Part shown: piece after piece, positions 39,319 through 46,042 of the stretch
Position numbering within the stretch: the first letter of the stretch is position 1
Layout: every line of letters begins with the position of its first letter
Assembly (NCBI RefSeq): GCF_026340675.1
Contig: NZ_JAPEOX010000001.1
Location: 2,728,001 to 2,792,000 of the forward strand
Source: Streptomyces sp. NBC_01264
GTDB taxonomy: Bacteria > Actinomycetota > Actinomycetes > Streptomycetales > Streptomycetaceae
Length of the DNA stretch: 64,000 nucleotides
Direction of reading: 5' to 3'
Notes under the pieces: generated by a model
Database searches by the model: none
What the model was told of the DNA's origin: nothing
What the model saw: the letters and a program-made list of their open reading frames with translations, nothing else
Position numbers and translations under genes: made by a program

Positions 39319-39346
39319 ACCTCACGGCACCCTTAGGATCGAGGAC

Positions 39347-40003
39347 ATGACGTACAGCGGAGCGGTCAAGGTCGGCGGTCCGGCCGACGTGCACGAACTC
39401 TCGGACCTGATGATTTCCAAAGTCGCGGTGGGCGGCATGAACAACAACGCCTACCTGCTGCGCTGCCGGGCCACCGACGAGCAGCTGCTCGTCGACGCGG
39501 CCGCGGAACCGGAGACCCTGCTGAGCCTGATCGGCGAGGGCGGCATCGCCTCCGTGGTCACCACCCACCAGCACGGCGACCACTGGGGCGCGCTGGCGGA
39601 TGTGGTCGGGGCGACCGGCGCGCGGACGTACGCGGGCCGCCACGACGCGGAGGGCATCCCGGTCCCGACCGACGTGCTCGTCGAGGACGGGGACACGATC
39701 ACCGTCGGCCGGGTCACGCTGACCGCCCGCCACCTGGTCGGCCACACCCCCGGCTCGATCGCGCTGGTCTACGACGACCCGCACGGCCACCCGCACGTGT
39801 TCACCGGCGACTGCCTCTTCCCCGGCGGCGTCGGCAACACCTGGGGCGACCCGAAGGCCTTCGTCCGGCTCGTCGACGACGTGGAGCGCCAGCTCTTCGA
39901 CCGGCTGCCCGACGAAACCTGGGTCTACCCCGGCCACGGCAACGACACCACGCTCGGCGCCGAGCGTCCCCACCTGGCCGAATGGCGCGAGCGCGGCTGG
40001 TAG
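39347..40003 (+). CDS. MBL-fold metallo-hydrolase (glyoxalase II-like)
   Basis: A 218-residue metallo-beta-lactamase-fold hydrolase. The metal motif HxHxDH is H74-Q-H76-G-D78-H79 in TTHQHGDHWG. Later ligands are in ARHLVGHTPGSIALVYD, FTGDCLFPGGVGNTWGD and VYPGHGNDTTLG. Its size and motif set match hydroxyacylglutathione hydrolase-like enzymes; in an actinomycete the thiol could be mycothiol. GAGG just before the ATG and a TAGGAT box at 39334-39339 are both present. It lies 28 bp after the MDMPI-like gene, probably in one unit. It is the last core-like gene before the accessory patch. Confidence 0.88.
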   Translation: MTYSGAVKVGGPADVHELSDLMISKVAVGGMNNNAYLLRCRATDEQLLVDAAAEPETLLSLIGEGGIASVVTTHQHGDHWGALADVVGATGARTYAGRHDAEGIPVPTDVLVEDGDTITVGRVTLTARHLVGHTPGSIALVYDDPHGHPHVFTGDCLFPGGVGNTWGDPKAFVRLVDDVERQLFDRLPDETWVYPGHGNDTTLGAERPHLAEWRERGW

Positions 40004-40185
40004 CGGGCGGCGAAGGGGGCACCGGTCCGTCAATCTCGCGCCGGACCGCACCCCCCTCCGGTCATTGATGGCCGAACGCACGTCCTGGGGGTGTGGGGCG
40101 GGGTACGTACTGCACCATGCAACGCGCCCCCTCCCCGCACCCCGGGATGAAATCCACGCACCGACTCCCACGCTCCGAGGCAGCC

Positions 40186-40289
40186 ATGCGCGAATGCGAG
40201 TTCTGCCGCATCGCGGCGCGAGAAGCCCCAGCGGAATCGGTCTTCGAGGATGCCGAGAACGTGGCGTTCTTCCCCCTCCGCCCGGCAGC
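40186..40289 (+). pseudogene. HIT-family protein, 5' fragment (interrupted by an insertion sequence)
   Basis: Encodes the first 34 residues of a HIT-family (histidine triad) nucleotide hydrolase: MRECEFCRIAAREAPAESV and onward to FFPLRPA. The two cysteines of the usual CxFC start are present. The frame is broken at 40290 by the ISAs1-family element. Joining this piece to 41631-41946 restores an uninterrupted 139-residue frame. GAGG lies 5 nt before the ATG. The protein would be expected to cleave nucleoside phosphoramidates or dinucleotides, but it is inactive as sequenced. Confidence 0.88.
40280..40289. repeat. Target-site duplication, left copy
   Basis: GCCCGGCAGC directly flanks the left end of the insertion sequence and is repeated exactly at 41621-41630. 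Confidence 0.9.
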
Positions 40290-40307
40290 CAGGGCTAATT
40301 CATTGTC
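40290..40307 (+). repeat. Left terminal inverted repeat of the IS
   Basis: CAGGGCTAATTCATTGTC; pairs with the right end at 41603-41620 with two mismatches (positions 8 and 15). Confidence 0.9.
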
Positions 40308-40331
40308 GTGTTGATCGTGCTGCGTTGCAGG

Positions 40332-41480
40332 TCAGGCGAGTCCGAGCAGGTCGAGTGGGCGGGTGAAGGGTGTGTAGGAGGTCTCGCGGAGTCCGGCGGC
40401 GATGTTGTGGTGGCCGGCGTCGCGGAGGGTGTTGATCGCGAGGTTGCGCAGGGTGGCCATGTTGGCTGGTCCGTGTCCGGTGCGGATCTTGGAGGCGTCC
40501 TCGGTGAAGGTGGTGTCCCGGACGTGGTGGACGGCTTCGATGCCCCATTGGGCTCTGGCGATACGGCCGATGAGCTGGGGTGATGCCTCGGACGAGGTCA
40601 TGTCGGTGATGGCGTGGATGGTCTGGCGGGTGACCTTGCCGGTTTTCAGGTCGGTGCGGTGCCGCAGGATTTTCGCGGCTTGGACGATGTGGGGGAAGTC
40701 CAGGTCGAGGCCGGTGACGGTGACGGTGCGGATCGAGCGGGTCTCGCGTCGGCCGTGCCCGCGCTCGCGGTCGTAGCGGCGGGCCGTCACGTCCTTCCAC
40801 GGCAGGGCCTTGATGGCCGCGTGGAGGCCTGGCTGGTTGCCCTTGACGATCATCAGGTAGTGGGCGTTCTTGGCCTCGACCAGCCATTTCGCGTGTTCGC
40901 GCTGGGTGTGCAGGGCGTCGGCGGTGACCACGGTGCCGGTCAGGTCGAACGGGGCGAGCAGGGCAGTGAAGCCGGTTATTTCGTTGGTTTTGTCCGGCAC
41001 TCTCAGCTGGCTGACGGTGCGGCCGGCAGCCGTGACGGCGGACAGGAGGTGCGCGGCCGCGGTGGTGTCGGTGCGTGAGCCGCGGGCACTCTTGCCGTCC
41101 ACCCCGACCGATTCCGTGCCGGCCGGACTATGTCCGAGGAGGTCGGCGAGTCCACCGGGGCACACGGCGACCAGCACTCGGCGCACCGTTGAAAGCGAGG
41201 CCGGACGGCGAACCCCGAGGGGGCTGCGCGGACGAAACCCCAGGCGGGCGAGGGTGTCTTGGGGTGCGTGGCGGGCCCATTGCCCGATCGCGGCGTAGGA
41301 GCGGGCACCGGCCAGGACCGCGCACGCCGCGGCCAAGAGCACCGAGGCAAGGGCATGGCGGCGTCCGCGGCGATCACGCGGATCGGGCAGGGCACTCAGC
41401 CGAACGTTCATGTCGGGGAGCTCACGCTGCCGACGCGAGGGCGACTTGGTCAAACAGACGGTGGCAGACTGGCGGCACAT
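40332..41480 (-). CDS. ISAs1-family DDE transposase
   Basis: A 382-residue transposase catalysing cut-and-paste movement of the flanking element. The N-terminal domain has [40 protein letters not shown]. The likely DDE triad is D128 in [12 protein letters not shown]188 in [10 protein letters not shown] and E315 in [14 protein letters not shown]. The C-terminal [27 protein letters not shown] is typical of ISAs1. The frame is intact. The ATG at 41480 directly follows a 17-bp hairpin; an internal ATG at 41411 ([10 protein letters not shown]) could be the true start. No convincing Shine-Dalgarno was seen for either. Confidence 0.92.
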   Translation of the reverse strand: MCRQSATVCLTKSPSRRQRELPDMNVRLSALPDPRDRRGRRHALASVLLAAACAVLAGARSYAAIGQWARHAPQDTLARLGFRPRSPLGVRRPASLSTVRRVLVAVCPGGLADLLGHSPAGTESVGVDGKSARGSRTDTTAAAHLLSAVTAAGRTVSQLRVPDKTNEITGFTALLAPFDLTGTVVTADALHTQREHAKWLVEAKNAHYLMIVKGNQPGLHAAIKALPWKDVTARRYDRERGHGRRETRSIRTVTVTGLDLDFPHIVQAAKILRHRTDLKTGKVTRQTIHAITDMTSSEASPQLIGRIARAQWGIEAVHHVRDTTFTEDASKIRTGHGPANMATLRNLAINTLRDAGHHNIAAGLRETSYTPFTRPLDLLGLA

Positions 41481-41533
41481 CGAGGCTCCGATGATCAGGC
41501 GACGTGAAGGTCACCTTGATCATCGGAGCCTCG
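41481..41533 (-). promoter_or_regulatory. Stem-loop immediately upstream of the transposase start
   Basis: A perfect 17-bp inverted repeat (41481-41497 and 41517-41533) with a 19-nt loop abuts the transposase ATG. In mRNA entering from outside the element it would fold next to the start codon and could block translation; a promoter inside the stem would avoid it. Such protection from read-through is known for IS10 and IS50; here it is inferred. Confidence 0.6.
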
Positions 41534-41602
41534 GTGCATGCCCCAATGCCGTACTGAAGGTTCGTCACACCCCTGTGACCAGCAAGTTCTCCAAGCCATC
41601 AG

Positions 41603-41620
41603 GACTATGAATCAGCCCTG
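41603..41620 (-). repeat. Right terminal inverted repeat of the IS
   Basis: Reads CAGGGCTGATTCATAGTC on the minus strand, matching the left end at 16 of 18 positions. Confidence 0.9.
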
Positions 41621-41630
41621 GCCCGGCAGC
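41621..41630. repeat. Target-site duplication, right copy
   Basis: GCCCGGCAGC, identical to 40280-40289, follows the right inverted repeat. Confidence 0.9.
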
Positions 41631-41946
41631 CGTCGGACATACGCTGGTCGTTCCGAAATCCCACTACGGCGATTTCTTCGACCTGCCGGGACCGCCCCTG
41701 GCGAGCCTGATGCAAGCGGTATCGACCGTGGGGGCCGCCCTGCGTGCGGTGCTGCGGCCAGACGGGATGAACGTCATCAGTTCTGCCGGGGCGGCCGCCA
41801 CGCAGACCGTTTTTCACGTACACGTGCACCTGGTGCCACGGTGGCACGGTGACGGTTTCGGCGGGATCTGGCCGGCCAGTGGGCCCACCGTCAGCGGAGA
41901 TGTCGCCGTGCGGCTGCGCCGGGAACTCAGGACCCGAGAGCCCTGA
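41631..41946 (+). pseudogene. HIT-family protein, 3' fragment
   Basis: Continues the HIT protein after the insertion: VGHTLVVPKSHYGDFFDL, a helical middle, INFORMATIVE active-site segment HVHVHLVPRWHGDGFGG carrying the histidine triad, and the C-terminus ending RELRTREP. Removing the IS and one copy of the duplication joins codon 35 exactly. No own start or Shine-Dalgarno is evident, so a separate product is unlikely, although the triad itself is intact. A truncated STAND-ATPase frame begins 25 bp later. Confidence 0.88.
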
Positions 41947-41971
41947 CCACTCCCCACCCGATGAACCCCAT

Positions 41972-42361
41972 GTGTGCACCGTGCACGGACTCGGCGGTGT
42001 GGGCAAGAGCGCACTGGCTTTCCGGCTCGCGCACACCGGAGCCCAGACATCACGGCGTGTCATCTGGGTTTCCCTGACGAACGCGCCGACCGTGGACGAA
42101 CTGCTGCACGGGCTCCTCTCCTTGTTCCCCGACCGGGACACCCGCGCAAGCGGGACCTCCATCGAACAACTCATTGCATGTCTGACCGGCGAGGCGTGCT
42201 TCGTCGTCCTGGACAACCTCGAGGTGCTGCTCGACTCCCACCGCTTCTCGAACGAGTTCCGGCCGGGTTACACAGCCGAAAGCGTGTACCGACGAGCAGA
42301 TACCTGGATCGGCACAATCGAAAGTGCATTGGTGGGTCAGCCGGTCCACCGAATCGCCTAG
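41972..42361 (+). pseudogene. Truncated NB-ARC/STAND P-loop ATPase remnant
   Basis: A 129-residue frame (GTG at 41972) begins abruptly at a P-loop: VHGLGGVGKSALAFRLAH (Walker A GLGGVGKS at 6-13). The RRVIWVSL strand, a helical stretch and Walker B CFVVLDNLEVLLD (76-88) follow. This is the core of an NB-ARC nucleotide-binding domain. The usual downstream LLLTSR/sensor strand, GLPL, winged-helix and repeat domains are absent, as is any N-terminal effector. After residue ~105 the sequence no longer fits the family and stops. It is most likely a decayed STAND gene; a small functional ATPase cannot be excluded. Confidence 0.65.
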
Positions 42362-42373
42362 CCGGGGGTCGCG

Positions 42374-43438
42374 ATGACTGTCTCCTCTACGGAACTACTG
42401 CGCCTGCACCGCGAGCTGGACAGCACTTCACGCACGAACAGATCCGGACGATTCCTTTCCGGCTGGCAGACCACGCACCCGTACGCGAGCCAATATCTCA
42501 ACGGTTCACATTTGGTGGCACAGAACCCCCAAGAACTCCAGAACTACAACTTCCTCTCCGATTCGGCCGCAGTGACCGATGCGATCACGCGATTCCACAC
42601 CAGGGCGGACGGGGTGACCTACGAACGGGACGCCGTCTACGTGTCCAGCGGGTCCAGCCCTCTCCTCCTGGGATCGTTCCTCGCGTTGAAGGAGATGGGC
42701 GTGCAGGAGGTCTGCTACGTGCCTCCCGTCTACTACGCCTGCTACTACTTCTGCGAGTCGCTCGGCATCCCCATGCGCCAGATCAGCGGCGACCTGCTGC
42801 ACAGTGAGACCGCCGACCTCGACCTGCCGGAACGCAAGACCGCCCTCGTGCTCTGCGACCCGATCTGGGTCTTCGGCACCACGGTGCACGAGCGGCAGAT
42901 CGAGAGGATCGCACAGTGGCAGCGCCGCACCGGCTCCTTGGTACTGGTCGACGGGACGTTCCAGTACGCGCGATGGGACCGATCCTCACGCGTCGAGCTG
43001 ACATCCAGGCTCGAGCGGGAACTCACGCTCCGACTCGTGTGTCCGACCAAGAGCCTGGCGGTACACGGAACGCGCTTCGCCTACCTGCTCCTACCGCCTG
43101 AACTCCGGGAGACCGTCCGCTACGCGTGCGCGAACATCACCGGGGCGACCGGTGCGGCCAACGAACACTTCGCACGGCGGGTCATGGAAGTACTCGACTC
43201 CGACGACTCGAACGACGCGCTCGTGCAGCACATCCAGGCGGAACGGGCCCGGCTGCTCGACAGGGGAGTCATACGCGAGGAAGCCGCTCTACCCGAGGCC
43301 GGCTACTACGCCTTCGCCGTACTGAACGATGCGTCGATGAAGGATGCCATCGTCATGGATCAGAGATTCTTCGAGCTCGACGGCTTCGACAACCACGTCC
43401 GTGTCAACCTGCTCTATCCGGGCTGGTCTCATGACTGA
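42374..43438 (+). CDS. PLP-dependent aminotransferase (class I/II fold), accessory
   Basis: A 354-residue fold-type I PLP enzyme. The phosphate-binding region is SSGSSPLLLGSF (91-102). D193 in LVLVDGTFQY should pair with the pyridine nitrogen, the Schiff-base lysine is K226 in CPTKSLAVHGTRFAY, and R234 follows. It lacks the usual C-terminal length of AspC/HisC enzymes and has an aromatic-rich PPVYYACYYFCESLG segment. Codon use is visibly less G/C-biased than its neighbours, and it sits beside the IS and ATPase remnant, so lateral origin is likely. The amino donor and acceptor are unknown. Confidence 0.82.
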   Translation: MTVSSTELLRLHRELDSTSRTNRSGRFLSGWQTTHPYASQYLNGSHLVAQNPQELQNYNFLSDSAAVTDAITRFHTRADGVTYERDAVYVSSGSSPLLLGSFLALKEMGVQEVCYVPPVYYACYYFCESLGIPMRQISGDLLHSETADLDLPERKTALVLCDPIWVFGTTVHERQIERIAQWQRRTGSLVLVDGTFQYARWDRSSRVELTSRLERELTLRLVCPTKSLAVHGTRFAYLLLPPELRETVRYACANITGATGAANEHFARRVMEVLDSDDSNDALVQHIQAERARLLDRGVIREEAALPEAGYYAFAVLNDASMKDAIVMDQRFFELDGFDNHVRVNLLYPGWSHD

Positions 43439-43452
43439 CGGCCCCGTCAGTC
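43433..43452. terminator. Stem spanning two convergent stop codons
   Basis: GACTGACGG (43433-43441) and CCGTCAGTC (43444-43452) form a 9-bp dyad with a 2-nt centre. The TGA of the aminotransferase and that of the serine hydrolase lie in opposite arms, so one small hairpin serves both ends. Confidence 0.55.
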
Positions 43453-44676
43453 GCGCTCATGCTCCGCCGGCTTGTGTCCGGGGTACAGGTGGCCGGGGGT
43501 CACGATGGCGGTGACGGCCTCCCCGAAGAGGGTGCTGGGCTCCTGCCCCTTGTACAGGTCGTCGGTGGTCAGCACGATGACCATGGTGGCCTGCTCCTCC
43601 GGCAGGTAGACGGTCAGCGTCTCGTACCCGGGCAGCGAGCCGTTGTGGCCGATCCAGCCCTGGACGTCGAAGATGCCGAGCCCGTAACCCGCGCCGGGGA
43701 TGACGCCGATCGGCTGGGTCTTCAGCCGCTCGGCCTGGGTCGCGGGGGTCAGCAGGGCGCCGGTGGCGAGGGTCTCCGCCCAGCTGCGCAGGTCCTCCAG
43801 GTCGGAGACCATCGCTCCGGCGGCCCAGGCCCAGGACGGGTTCCAGTCGGTCGCGTCCACGATCTTCCCGCCGGGCAGGTCGTTGGTGTAGCCGTGCGCG
43901 TGAGGCTCGGGGAACTCCGTGCCGACGGGGAAGAGCGTGCGGTCGCTCAGCCCGGCGGGCTTCACCACGTCCTGGTCGATGACCTCGTGGATCGGCCGGC
44001 CGGTGATCTTCTCCACGAGCAGGCCGAGCAGGATCAGGTTGGTGTTGGAGTACTCGAACTTCGCGCCCGGCTCGAAGTTCACCGGGTGCTTGAAGGAGAA
44101 GTCGAGCAACTGCTGCGGGGTGAGGGTGGAGGTGCCGTTGAGCTCCTTGTCGAAGCCCGGGTCCTCGCTGTAGTTGAAGAGCCCGCTGCGCATGCCCGCC
44201 AGTTCGCGCAGGGTGATGCGGTCCCCGTTCGGGACGCCCTTGATGTGCTGGCCGATCGGGTCGTCCAGGGAGAGCCTGCCCTGGTCCACGAGTTGGAGGA
44301 GGGCGGTGACCGTGAACGTCTTGGTCTCGCTGCCGATCCGTACCCCGAGGTCGGGCTTCATGGGCGCGCCGGTCTCTTTGTCGGCCACACCGAAGGACTT
44401 CACGTAGCTGCCCTTGCCGGGAGACCACAGGCCCACGGTCACGCCCGGCACCTTCGCCAGGTCCATCACCTTGCGCACGGCCGCGTCCAGTCGGGCGGCG
44501 ACCGCCGGGGTGAGCTGCGGGAATTCGGTGTCGCCGTCCGGTGACGGAGCGGCGGACACGGAGGGGGCCGGGACGGTCGCCCCGTACGCGGAGCCCGCGA
44601 CGGCCGGGCTGACGAGCAGGCCGGCGGCGGCAACCGCCACACAGGCCCTGCGCATCCTGATGCGGGTCGGCCTCAT
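43447..44676 (-). CDS. Secreted serine hydrolase (beta-lactamase/D-Ala-D-Ala carboxypeptidase family)
   Basis: A 409-residue exported serine enzyme of the class C beta-lactamase/DD-peptidase fold (S12). A signal peptide (RRACVAVAAAGLLVSPAVAGSAYG) is followed by catalytic S116-E-T-K119, Y209-S-N211 and a third motif HNG in WIGHNGSLPGYET. Overall it resembles R61-type DD-carboxypeptidases, so it may trim peptidoglycan or hydrolyse esters or lactams. The ATG at 44676 has AGGAGG 7 nt upstream, ruling out the longer frame at 44718. It ends 8 bp from the convergent aminotransferase. Confidence 0.9.
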   Translation of the reverse strand: MRPTRIRMRRACVAVAAAGLLVSPAVAGSAYGATVPAPSVSAAPSPDGDTEFPQLTPAVAARLDAAVRKVMDLAKVPGVTVGLWSPGKGSYVKSFGVADKETGAPMKPDLGVRIGSETKTFTVTALLQLVDQGRLSLDDPIGQHIKGVPNGDRITLRELAGMRSGLFNYSEDPGFDKELNGTSTLTPQQLLDFSFKHPVNFEPGAKFEYSNTNLILLGLLVEKITGRPIHEVIDQDVVKPAGLSDRTLFPVGTEFPEPHAHGYTNDLPGGKIVDATDWNPSWAWAAGAMVSDLEDLRSWAETLATGALLTPATQAERLKTQPIGVIPGAGYGLGIFDVQGWIGHNGSLPGYETLTVYLPEEQATMVIVLTTDDLYKGQEPSTLFGEAVTAIVTPGHLYPGHKPAEHERD

Positions 44677-44731
44677 GGGTCGGCCTCCTGCCGTACGACG
44701 ACGAGGGCAACGTCCCACCAGCCTAGGCCCG

Positions 44732-44764
44732 CGCCACCCCGGTCGCTCGGCGACCGGGGTGGCG
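44732..44764 (-). terminator. Terminator hairpin of terC
   Basis: A perfect 15-bp inverted repeat (44732-44746 and 44750-44764) with a TCG loop lies 18 bp past the terC stop and before the serine hydrolase gene. Confidence 0.8.
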
Positions 44765-44781
44765 TCGGTTCAGGCGTCGGA

Positions 44782-45777
44782 TCAGGCGTCGATGCGCTCC
44801 GGGCCGCCGGCCGCGGCCTCGGCGGCCTCGGCCTCGGACTGCTTCTTCGAGGCGATCAGGCTGGTGATCGTGGTGATCACCAGCACGCCGCAGATGACGC
44901 CGAGGGAGACCGGGATGGAGATCTGCGGGGCGTGCAGGCCCGACTCGTGCAGGGCGTGCAGCACGAGCTTGACGCCGATGAATCCGAGGATGACGGAGAG
45001 ACCGTAGCTGAGGTGGACCAGCTTCTTGAGCAGGCCGCCGATGAGGAAGTACAGCTGGCGCAGACCCATCAGCGCGAAGGCGTTCGCGGTGAAGACGATG
45101 TACGGGTCCTGCGTGAGGCCGAAGATCGCGGGAATCGAGTCCAGGGCGAACAGCACGTCGGTGGTGCCGATGGCGAGCATGACGACCATCAGCGGGGTCA
45201 GGACGCGCTTGCCGTTGTTCTGGATGAAGAGCTTGGTGCCGTGGTAGCGGTCGGCGACGCCGAACTTCTTCTCGATGGACTTCAGGAGGCGGTTCTCCTC
45301 GAACTCCTCATCCTCCTCGTCCTTGCGGGCTTCCTGGATCAGCTTCCACGCGGTGTAGATGAGGAACGCGCCGAAGATGTAGAAGACCCACGAGAAGTTG
45401 GTGATGATCGCGGCGCCGGCGGCGATGAAGATGGCGCGCAGGACCAGGGCGATCAGCACGCCGATCAGCAGCACGCGCTGCTGGAGCTGCGAGGGGACCG
45501 CGAACTTCGCCATGATCAGGACGAAGACGAAGAGGTTGTCCACGCTGAGCGACTTCTCGGTGATGAAACCGGCGAAGAACTCCTGCGAGGACTGCCCGTG
45601 CCCGAACACCATGAGGCCGAGGCCGAAGAGCACCGCGAGGACGATCCAGACGATCGTCCAGATGCCCGCTTCCTTCATGGAGACGTCGTGCGGTTTGCGG
45701 CCGATGAAGAAATCGGCGCCGATGAGGATGCCCAGACCGAGAATGGTCAGCACCCAGAGGGTCAACGAAACGTCCAC
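44782..45777 (-). CDS. terC: TerC/Alx-family integral membrane protein
   Basis: A 331-residue membrane protein with about nine hydrophobic segments. TerC family members are linked to tellurite resistance and, in several bacteria, to manganese export. Acidic residues inside membrane segments are conserved: GADFFIGRKPHDVS, ITEKSLSVDNLFVFVLIMAKF, and MLAIGTTDVLFALDSIPAIFG. A charged cytoplasmic loop (EARKDEEDEEFEENR) divides the two halves. The GTG at 45777 follows GGAGG by 9 nt, and that GGAGG can be masked by the upstream riboswitch-like leader. This supports Mn2+-controlled expression. Confidence 0.92.
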   Translation of the reverse strand: MDVSLTLWVLTILGLGILIGADFFIGRKPHDVSMKEAGIWTIVWIVLAVLFGLGLMVFGHGQSSQEFFAGFITEKSLSVDNLFVFVLIMAKFAVPSQLQQRVLLIGVLIALVLRAIFIAAGAAIITNFSWVFYIFGAFLIYTAWKLIQEARKDEEDEEFEENRLLKSIEKKFGVADRYHGTKLFIQNNGKRVLTPLMVVMLAIGTTDVLFALDSIPAIFGLTQDPYIVFTANAFALMGLRQLYFLIGGLLKKLVHLSYGLSVILGFIGVKLVLHALHESGLHAPQISIPVSLGVICGVLVITTITSLIASKKQSEAEAAEAAAGGPERIDA

Positions 45778-45786
45778 TTTTACACG

Positions 45787-45940
45787 CCTCCGGCAGATGG
45801 CTCAGAACTTGTCAGCGTCATCGCTGCCGGAGGTCTCTTCCACCCGGACGGCCAGGAGGCCACGGGCCGGCGCCCCGGGACCGATTGCAGTCCGTATTGA
45901 CGGGCACGCCGTAGCAGGAAAGCAGGAATACTCCCCTCCG
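45787..45940 (-). promoter_or_regulatory. yybP-ykoY-type manganese riboswitch controlling terC
   Basis: The minus-strand leader contains, in order, GGAGGGGAGTA (from 45939), CGTCAATAC, CCCGGGGCG and GAGACCTCCGGCAGC (ending ~45823), the conserved blocks of the Mn2+-sensing aptamer. The aptamer segment CCTCCGGCAG (45824-45833) is perfectly complementary to CTGCCGGAGG (45787-45796), which holds the terC Shine-Dalgarno. Metal binding would free the ribosome site. The family assignment is from memory of the motif, not a covariance search. Confidence 0.8.
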
Positions 45941-45948
45941 CAGTCACC

Positions 45949-45978
45949 AGGGTACCCGTCGTGGGCACGTAAGGTAAA
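45949..45978 (-). promoter_or_regulatory. Putative terC promoter
   Basis: On the minus strand TTTACC (45973-45978) and TACCCT (45949-45954) are 18 nt apart. Transcription would begin near 45942, right at the first conserved block of the riboswitch, which supports both assignments. Confidence 0.5.
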
Positions 45979-46015
45979 GGGGATACCAAGAACTGGTCAG
46001 GGGCCGGTCATCCGG

Positions 46016-46037
46016 GGCGGGCGGTGGACCGCCCGCC
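46016..46037 (-). terminator. Short palindromic terminator after the TerD-fusion gene
   Basis: A 10-bp perfect dyad (46016-46025 and 46028-46037) with a GG centre lies 6 bp past the stop at 46043, ahead of the terC promoter. Confidence 0.6.
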
Positions 46038-46042
46038 ACCGC

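Larger units (their letters stand above)
40290..41620. mobile_element. ISAs1-family insertion sequence, 1331 bp, inserted in a HIT gene
   Basis: The ends are 18-bp imperfect inverted repeats (40290-40307 CAGGGCTAATTCATTGTC; right end 41603-41620 reads CAGGGCTGATTCATAGTC on the minus strand), matching at 16 of 18 positions. A 10-bp target duplication GCCCGGCAGC flanks it. One transposase gene fills the element on the minus strand. The intact transposase, inverted repeats and exact duplication suggest a recent, possibly still mobile insertion. Confidence 0.93.

Noticed and set aside
41631..41946. An independent gene for the second HIT fragment
   Set aside because: It lacks its own start and ribosome site and joins exactly to the 5' fragment once the insertion is removed.
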